A DNA stretch of 44,446 bases from Planctomycetota bacterium. GTDB taxonomy: Bacteria > Planctomycetota > UBA1135 > GCA-002686595. The stretch covers positions 1 through 44,446 of the forward strand of contig JACRIN010000085.1 of NCBI GenBank assembly GCA_016220085.1. Reading direction: 5' to 3'. The notes under the pieces were generated by a model. It ran no database searches. It was not told the DNA's origin and saw only the letters and a program-made list of their open reading frames with translations. Positions 39,926 to 44,446 of the stretch are shown piece after piece. A program made the position numbers and the translations under genes. The first letter of the stretch is position 1. Each line of letters opens with the position of its first letter.

Positions 39926-41367
39926 TGCGGGGGCTCGCGGGCGTGTGGCTGTGCCTCGCCGCGTGCGCGCCGGCGAGCAAGCCCGCGCCGCCGCCGTATG
40001 CGCTCGAGCCCGTCGTCGCGCGAGAGCTCGCGGCGCTCGAGATCGAGGTCGCCCGCGAGCCCGCGCCGCGCGTGCAGAACGGACCGGCGCTCGAGCTCTC
40101 CGAAGCGCGCGACCTGCTCGGCGCCGTCGTCGGATCCGAGGGCAAGTTGCGCCTCGCCGCGCTCGACGATTTGAAGCAGCTCGGCGAGCGCGTCGTGCCC
40201 GCGTTGCGCACCGAGCTGGTCGCGAACGACGACGATCCCGCGCTACGCGCCGCGGCGGTCGAGGCGCTCGCCGAGATCGCCACACCGAGCGCGATCGACG
40301 CGCTGCTCGAGCGGCTCGAGCGCGCGCGCCGCGAGGCCGACCCCGAGCCATGGATGCGCGCGCATTGCGCGTGGCGGCTGCCGCTCGCGAAGGCCGACTG
40401 GTCCGCGGACCGACTGCTGCTCGCGCTGAAGTACGAGTCCGACTACGAAACCGTGATCTGGCTCGCGCGTTCGCTCGAAGCGAACGGCTCGCTCGCCGGC
40501 GTCGTCGGGCTCGACGTGATCGCGCGCGGACCGAACGCCGAGCGCGCGGCGGAGGCGACCAGCGTGCTGCAGGCGTGGGCGGGCGCGCGCGGGCTCGCGG
40601 GGCCCGCCGAGCTGCTCGCGGCGTACCACGGCGGCGCGTTCGTCGACCGCGAGGAGCCGAACCCGGCGAGCGTGCGCGCGCGGCTCGCGACGTGGAAGCG
40701 GATCCAGTCGCTCTCCGAGTGGCAACTGCGCGGTGTCGACGACGCGCGCTTCGTGTTGGTCCAATCCGGACCGAGCGCGGTCGATGCGCTCGCACGCGCG
40801 CTGCACGACGAGAACCGTTACGTGCGCGTGCACGCGGCGCAGGTGCTCGAGCGCATGGGGCCGCGGGCCAGGGCCGCGGTCGACCCGCTGCTCGACGCGC
40901 TGCGCGAGCGAGGGCTCGCGCCCCAAGCCGCGCGTGCCCTCGGCCGGCTCGGCGAGGCGCGCGCGCGTCCCGCCCTGGCGGCCGAGCTCGACCGTTCGAG
41001 GCCTTTCGAGGTGCGCGTCGCCGCCGCGCGCGCCCTCGCGGACCTCGGGGCTGACGGCGTCGAGGACTCGCTCCAACCGCTGCTCGACCCGGCGACGCCG
41101 ACGGACCTGCGCTACGCATCGGCGAGCGCGCTGCTCTCGGTTCGCGGTTTCGGGGACGCCGGCGCCGAACTCGAGCTCGTCGCCGCTGCGATCGCCGCCA
41201 ACGCCGCGGAGGCGCCGCCGTTCGAAGCGACGATCGAACGTTGGCTCGCGCGCGCGGGCGAACCCGCCGCGGAGCTCCGGACCCGTTGGTACGAGCTCGC
41301 GTCCGATCCCGAGCGCCCGCGCAAGCGCGCCGAGCTGCTCGCCGGGCTCGCTCAGCCGCGGAAGTAG
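39925..41367 (+). CDS. HEAT-repeat lipoprotein
   Basis: A 480-residue exported protein. The start MRGLAGVWLCLAACAPA gives a clear lipobox (LAAC). The mature part is helical, with HEAT/PBS-lyase-like repeats: DDPALRAAAVEALAEIATPSAI, ENRYVRVHAAQVLERMGP, APQAARALGRLGEAR and FEVRVAAARALADLGADG. ATG 39925 overlaps the cytochrome TGA (TGATG); a GTG three bases earlier is also in frame. It closes the operon. No catalytic residues are visible; it may scaffold the cytochrome and transporter. Its 3' end overlaps the convergent UbiA-type gene by 16 bp. Confidence 0.78.
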   Translation: MRGLAGVWLCLAACAPASKPAPPPYALEPVVARELAALEIEVAREPAPRVQNGPALELSEARDLLGAVVGSEGKLRLAALDDLKQLGERVVPALRTELVANDDDPALRAAAVEALAEIATPSAIDALLERLERARREADPEPWMRAHCAWRLPLAKADWSADRLLLALKYESDYETVIWLARSLEANGSLAGVVGLDVIARGPNAERAAEATSVLQAWAGARGLAGPAELLAAYHGGAFVDREEPNPASVRARLATWKRIQSLSEWQLRGVDDARFVLVQSGPSAVDALARALHDENRYVRVHAAQVLERMGPRARAAVDPLLDALRERGLAPQAARALGRLGEARARPALAAELDRSRPFEVRVAAARALADLGADGVEDSLQPLLDPATPTDLRYASASALLSVRGFGDAGAELELVAAAIAANAAEAPPFEATIERWLARAGEPAAELRTRWYELASDPERPRKRAELLAGLAQPRK

Positions 41368-42263
41368 ATCGAGAACCCGACGACGCCGACCCAGGCGAGC
41401 GCGTTGAGCACGAAGAGCACGTCGCCGCCCAGCAAGACCTTGGTCGGACTGCCGCCGCCGCGGCGGGTCTGCACGAGCAGCATGTAGCGCGCGAGCCCGA
41501 AGACGACCAGCGGAACGCTGTACAGCAGGTGGTTGTCCTTGCCGAACTTCGCGGCGGTGTCGTCGGACACCGTGTACATCGTGTAGCAGACGATCGTGGT
41601 CGCGGCGAGCACGGTGACCATCTGGTCGAGGAAGCCGACCGTGTATTCGCGCAGGTTGGCGCGGTGCTCGCCGCGGTTCTCGCCGAGCAAGTCGATCTCC
41701 GCGCGGCGCTTGCACAGCGCGAGGAAGAGCGCGATGAACAGCGTGCAGAGCATCAACCAGTGAGACACCGTCGCGTCCGCCGCCCGCGCGCCACCCTCGA
41801 CGCGCAACAGGAAGCCGGTGGCGATGCAGAACGCGTCGATCAGCACCACGTGCTTGAGCTTGGTGCTGTACGCGAAATTCATCGCGACGTAGAGCGCGAC
41901 GACGATCAGCACGTCGTAGCCGCCGCCGCCGGCGAACCATCCGAACGCGAGCGCGCCGACGACGCACACCAGCGAAGCCGCGAGCGCGGTCGGAACTCCG
42001 ACCTCGCCCGCCGCGATCGGTCGGTTCTTCTTCTCCGGGTGCGCGCGATCGGACTCGACGTCCAGTACGTCGTTGACGAGATAGATGGCGCTCGCGCCGA
42101 GGCAGAACGCGGCGAAGGCGAAGAGCGCCTGCCTCACGTCGTGCCAGTCCGTCGGGTGCAGCGCCGTCTGGTCCGCGCGCGAGAACGCGACCGCGGCGAG
42201 GACGAAGATGTTCTTCACCCACTGGTGCGGTCGCAGGGCGCGTAACAGAGCCGGGAGTCGCAT
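41352..42263 (-). CDS. UbiA-family decaprenyl-phosphate phosphoribosyltransferase-like protein
   Basis: This 303-residue polytopic inner-membrane protein has eight to nine hydrophobic segments. It begins LLRALRPHQWVKNIFVLA. The first aspartate-rich motif is YLVNDVLDVESDRAHPEKKNRPIAAG (NDxxDxxxD, metal-pyrophosphate site), the second KLKHVVLIDAFCIATGFLLR. RPHQWVKN and the KKNRPIA string are hallmarks of the DPPR synthase (Rv3806c-like) branch, which transfers 5-phosphoribose to decaprenyl phosphate; other UbiA members prenylate quinones. The product, decaprenyl-phosphoribose, feeds arabinose-containing glycans in actinobacteria. No epimerase genes are adjacent. ATG 42263 gives full length. It overlaps the convergent HEAT gene. 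Confidence 0.85.
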   Translation of the reverse strand: MRLPALLRALRPHQWVKNIFVLAAVAFSRADQTALHPTDWHDVRQALFAFAAFCLGASAIYLVNDVLDVESDRAHPEKKNRPIAAGEVGVPTALAASLVCVVGALAFGWFAGGGGYDVLIVVALYVAMNFAYSTKLKHVVLIDAFCIATGFLLRVEGGARAADATVSHWLMLCTLFIALFLALCKRRAEIDLLGENRGEHRANLREYTVGFLDQMVTVLAATTIVCYTMYTVSDDTAAKFGKDNHLLYSVPLVVFGLARYMLLVQTRRGGGSPTKVLLGGDVLFVLNALAWVGVVGFSIYFRG

Positions 42264-42375
42264 GCGAAGGGAGTTCCTACCCCGCGAACGCTCGGGGGGC
42301 GGCCGAGGAGCGGCCGAGGGGGGGGAAGCCTCTATCGGCCGATCGCCGGCTCGAACCGAATCCGGGGCACGGCGC
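42264..42375. repeat. G-rich spacer with duplicated GCGGCCGAGG
   Basis: The 112-bp gap between pseudopilin end and UbiA start contains GCGGCCGAGG twice (42299-42308 and 42310-42319), flanked by G runs of six (42294-42299) and eight (42318-42325). An ATCGGCCGAT palindrome lies nearby. It must hold the UbiA promoter; the G runs could form a quadruplex. Nothing more can be assigned. Confidence 0.4.
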
Positions 42376-43020
42376 TCAATCGAGACTCAGCTTCTGCAGG
42401 TCCTTGTGCGGCGAGTTCGGGCCGACCTGGAGGAACTCGTCCTCGGTGATCAGGCCCGCCTTGACCATGTCCGCCTTCTCGATCGTGTCGACGCCGCGGC
42501 CGTAGAGCACGACGGTCGTCGTGCGGTGGTTCGGCGTGTCGCCTTGGTTGTCGTCGGCGACCATCGCCTCGCCGCCCGGCGGCAAGAAGGTCTTGAACGG
42601 ATAGTGGTCGCAGTCGCGGCCGGCGTAGGACGAGCACGTGCCGTCGACCAGCGCGGGATCCTTGAACCACTCCTCCTCGGGCTTCTCCGAGATGCCGGTG
42701 AGGAATCCGACGTCGACATTCGGGCACGTCAGGCGCTTCGCGCTCGACTTGTCGTTGTCCCACGTGCCGCTGGAGACCAGCTCGGCGAAGAACTTGACGC
42801 CGGTGCCGCGCGGCGCGCGATCGAACTTGGCCTTGTACATCAGGAAACCCTTGTGGATCTCCTGCATGTTCGCCTTGCACGCGGTCACCTTCGCGGCGTC
42901 GAGCGCCTCGGGGATCTTCGGCACGAGGAAGGTCGCGAGGATCCCGATGATCAGGATCACGGCGAGGAGTTCGATCAGCGTGAAGCCCGCGCGGGCGCTC
43001 GAACGGAAGGTTCTCAGCAT
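42376..43020 (-). CDS. Type II secretion/type IV-like pseudopilin
   Basis: A 214-residue prepilin-like protein. The leader is short and basic (MLRTFRSSARAG), followed by the class III cleavage site G|FTLIELLAVILIIGILATF with Glu at +5 of the mature helix. The long N-terminal helix continues as EALDAAKVTACKANMQEI. The C-terminal globular part has four cysteines (CPNVD, CSSYAG, CDHYPF and the helix Cys). The layout resembles GspG-like major pseudopilins but is longer than GspG (~140) and carries a Planctomycetota-like head domain. Processing needs a prepilin peptidase encoded elsewhere. It follows metK at 166 bp after a strong terminator, so it is likely transcribed from its own promoter in 43021-43121. 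Confidence 0.85.
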   Translation of the reverse strand: MLRTFRSSARAGFTLIELLAVILIIGILATFLVPKIPEALDAAKVTACKANMQEIHKGFLMYKAKFDRAPRGTGVKFFAELVSSGTWDNDKSSAKRLTCPNVDVGFLTGISEKPEEEWFKDPALVDGTCSSYAGRDCDHYPFKTFLPPGGEAMVADDNQGDTPNHRTTTVVLYGRGVDTIEKADMVKAGLITEDEFLQVGPNSPHKDLQKLSLD

Positions 43021-43121
43021 GGTGAGTGGGATCCCCGTGCCGTTCCGCGATGCGTCGGCGACTTCGGGGTTCGGCGGTTCTAACCCATCGCTCCGGGCCA
43101 GTCACGCACGAGCGCGGCCGG

Positions 43122-43168
43122 AAAAAAGAGGAGCGAGCCCGCTCCGGTGGATACCGGAACGGGCTCGC
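43122..43168 (-). terminator. Intrinsic terminator of metK
   Basis: GCGAGCCCGCTCCGG (43133-43147) pairs with CCGGAACGGGCTCGC (43154-43168) apart from one C/A mismatch, giving a 14-bp stem with a 6-base loop. On the minus strand the stem is followed, after CTCCTC, by six T (complement of 43122-43127). It ends 18 bases past the metK stop, the strongest classic terminator in the window. Confidence 0.8.
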
Positions 43169-43185
43169 GTGGGCTCTGCGCTCGC

Positions 43186-44352
43186 TCAGGAGCCGGAAAC
43201 GGCCTTCTTGAGCTCCTTCACGCGATTGAGCTTCTCCCAGGGGAAGTTCCCGCGCCCGAAGTGGCCGTGGTAGGCGGTCTGCTCGAAGATCGGCTTCTTC
43301 AGTCCGAGGTCCTTGATGATCGCCGCCGGGCGCAGGTCGAACACCTGCTCGACCGCCGCCGTCAAGACGTCGTCACCGACCTTGCCGGTGCCGAACGTGT
43401 CGACGCGGACCGACGTCGGCCGCGCGACGCCGATCGCGTAGGAGACCTGGACTTCGCAGCGCGTCGCGAGCTTCGCGCCGACGACGTTCTTCGCGACCCA
43501 GCGCGCGGCGTAGGCGGCCGAACGGTCGACCTTCGACGGGTCCTTGCCGGAGAACGCACCGCCGCCGTGGCGGCCCATGCCGCCGTAGGTGTCGACGATG
43601 ATCTTGCGGCCGGTCAGTCCGCAGTCGCCATGGGGCCCGCCGACGACGAAGCGTCCCGTCGGGTTGATGTGGTAGACGGTCTTCGAGTCGAGGAACTCCT
43701 TCGGGATCACCGCTTCGATGCAGTGCTTCTTGATGTCCTTGACGATCGTCTTGTGATCGACGTCGGGCGAGTGCTGGGTCGAGATCACGACCGTGTTGAC
43801 GCGCACCGGTTGGTCGCCTTCGTACTCGACGGTGAGCTGGCTCTTCGCGTCGGGGCGCAGCCACTTCAGCACGCCCTTCTCGCGCAGCTCGGCGAGCTTG
43901 GCGACGAGCAAGTGCGCGTAGTAGATCGGGAACGGCATCAGTTCCGGCGTCTCGGTGCACGCGAAGCCGAACATCAGGCCTTGGTCGCCGGCGCCTTGCT
44001 CGGCGTGCAGACCTTGGCCCTCGGTGACGCCTTGCGAAATGTCGGGCGACTGCGTGCCGACCGTGACCATCACGCAGCACGAGTCGGCGCTGATGCCGCA
44101 TTCCTCGTCGGTGTAGCCGATGCGACGCAGCGTCTTGCGCGCGACCGCTTGGTAGTCGACCTTCGCCTTGGTCGTGATCTCTCCGGCGACGACGACGAGT
44201 CCGGTCGTGGCGAGCGTCTCGCACGCGACGCGAGAGTTGGGATCCTGAGCGAGGCAGGCATCGAGGACGGCGTCCGAGATCTGGTCGCACACCTTGTCGG
44301 GATGGCCGCAGGTGACGCTCTCGACTGTGTATCGCTCTAAAAGGTGGAACAT
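43186..44352 (-). CDS. metK: S-adenosylmethionine synthetase
   Basis: A 388-residue enzyme making S-adenosylmethionine from ATP and methionine. Motifs: YTVESVTCGHPDKVCDQISD (ATP/Mg site), EQGAGDQGLMFGFA (hallmark), QLTVEYEGDQPVRVNT, GRFVVGGPHGDCGLTGRK and YGGMGRHGGGAFSGKDPSKVDRSAAY (P-loop-like and K+ sites). The methionine-binding DQG and catalytic His/Lys are present. The ATG at 44352 yields the normal N-terminus; a further in-frame start at 44400 would fall in the AT-rich repeat leader. No Shine-Dalgarno precedes it (ACTATTTTATG). It ends before a strong terminator. It supplies methyl donor for the methyltransferases and radical SAM enzyme encoded here, a general link rather than an operon. 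Confidence 0.95.
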   Translation of the reverse strand: MFHLLERYTVESVTCGHPDKVCDQISDAVLDACLAQDPNSRVACETLATTGLVVVAGEITTKAKVDYQAVARKTLRRIGYTDEECGISADSCCVMVTVGTQSPDISQGVTEGQGLHAEQGAGDQGLMFGFACTETPELMPFPIYYAHLLVAKLAELREKGVLKWLRPDAKSQLTVEYEGDQPVRVNTVVISTQHSPDVDHKTIVKDIKKHCIEAVIPKEFLDSKTVYHINPTGRFVVGGPHGDCGLTGRKIIVDTYGGMGRHGGGAFSGKDPSKVDRSAAYAARWVAKNVVGAKLATRCEVQVSYAIGVARPTSVRVDTFGTGKVGDDVLTAAVEQVFDLRPAAIIKDLGLKKPIFEQTAYHGHFGRGNFPWEKLNRVKELKKAVSGS

Positions 44353-44446
44353 AAAATAGTTGGTAGTTAGTAGTGCGTAGTTAGTAGTAATACAAACCAA
44401 ACATCTCCCTCACGGGAGATTGCGTCGATGAGCATCTTTCCCTTTC
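44353..44446 (-). promoter_or_regulatory. AT-rich metK leader with direct repeats and a GNRA-capped hairpin
   Basis: The 94 bases before metK are the only strongly AT-rich stretch in the window. GTAGTTAGTAGT appears twice (44363-44374, 44377-44388; minus-strand ACTACTAACTAC). ATCTCCC-TCAC-GGGAGAT at 44403-44420 forms a perfect 7-bp stem; read on the metK (minus) strand the loop is GUGA, a GNRA tetraloop. It is not a terminator (no U-tract follows). A metK leader with such structure could be regulatory, but it does not match a SAM riboswitch class that I can recognise. Confidence 0.45.

Noticed and set aside
44353..44400. Earlier metK start at 44400
   Set aside because: It would add sixteen residues from the repeat leader (Thr/Asn/Tyr-rich) that no MetK family member has. 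ATG 44352 gives the normal N-terminus.
44353..44446. Known SAM riboswitch upstream of metK
   Set aside because: The hairpin and repeats do not match the SAM-I, SAM-II, SAM-IV or SAM-VI patterns as I know them; reported only as an uncharacterised leader.

Overview
The window is very GC-rich (roughly 70% by eye) and densely coded. About 34 protein genes are supported, one of them cut by the left edge. I see no tRNA, rRNA, insertion sequence or CRISPR array. Lipoprotein signals, a Wzm/Wzt-type polysaccharide exporter, a type II secretion-like pseudopilin and an anchored multihaem cytochrome point to a Gram-negative-type (diderm) bacterium. Protein arginine kinase McsB, a decaprenyl-phosphate ribosyltransferase-like UbiA protein, HEAT-repeat secreted proteins and the pseudopilin style fit Planctomycetota best. 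That placement is an inference from gene content; no marker gene here proves it. Genes are tightly coupled, with many 4-base start/stop overlaps (GTGA, ATGA, TTGA) and several GTG or TTG starts.

Layout. 1-1110 (minus): a DUF58 protein coupled to a BatA-like protein that runs off the left edge. 1502-9570: a class III aminotransferase (plus) faces a minus operon of radical SAM/SPASM protein, TIGR04282-type transferase and a 1353-residue fusion of two GT2 glycosyltransferases and a methyltransferase; the aminotransferase and the fusion share an accessory domain. 9750-14410: a minus run of GAF-SpoIIE phosphatase, dihydroorotase and a lipoprotein, divergent from a STAS (probably STAS-PilZ) protein, which suggests a partner-switching pair. 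14432-19000: a GT4 glycosyltransferase, a HAD protein with a degenerate active site, a FecR-like repeat protein and McsB. 19064-21094: a secreted GH42-like protein with a repeat-expanded signal peptide.

21088-30169 (minus) is an eight-gene run: phosphohexomutase, small membrane-anchored protein, HEAT-repeat protein, SAM hydrolase, arginase, ABC permease, Wzt-like ATPase with cargo domain, and a methyltransferase with a long coiled coil. The last three resemble an ABC-dependent surface-glycan export module with a WbdD-like chain terminator. 30450-31901 encodes a copper-radical (galactose oxidase-like) oxidase downstream of a 35-bp tandem repeat. 31978-34193 holds threonine aldolase and an aspartate-type aminotransferase, overlapping by 4 bp.

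34444-41367 (plus) is a coupled operon: beta-propeller lipoprotein, ferric-iron-type binding lipoprotein, fused two-half permease, ATPase, five-haem cytochrome c and HEAT lipoprotein. It looks like an iron uptake module with its own redox protein. The right end carries a UbiA-family prenyltransferase, a pseudopilin and metK. metK has a clear intrinsic terminator and an unusually AT-rich, repeat-bearing leader. The candidates for new biology are the iron-ABC/cytochrome operon, the GT2-GT2-methyltransferase fusion with its shared domain, the coiled-coil methyltransferase next to Wzm/Wzt, the degenerate HAD protein, and the recurring short in-frame tandem repeats.
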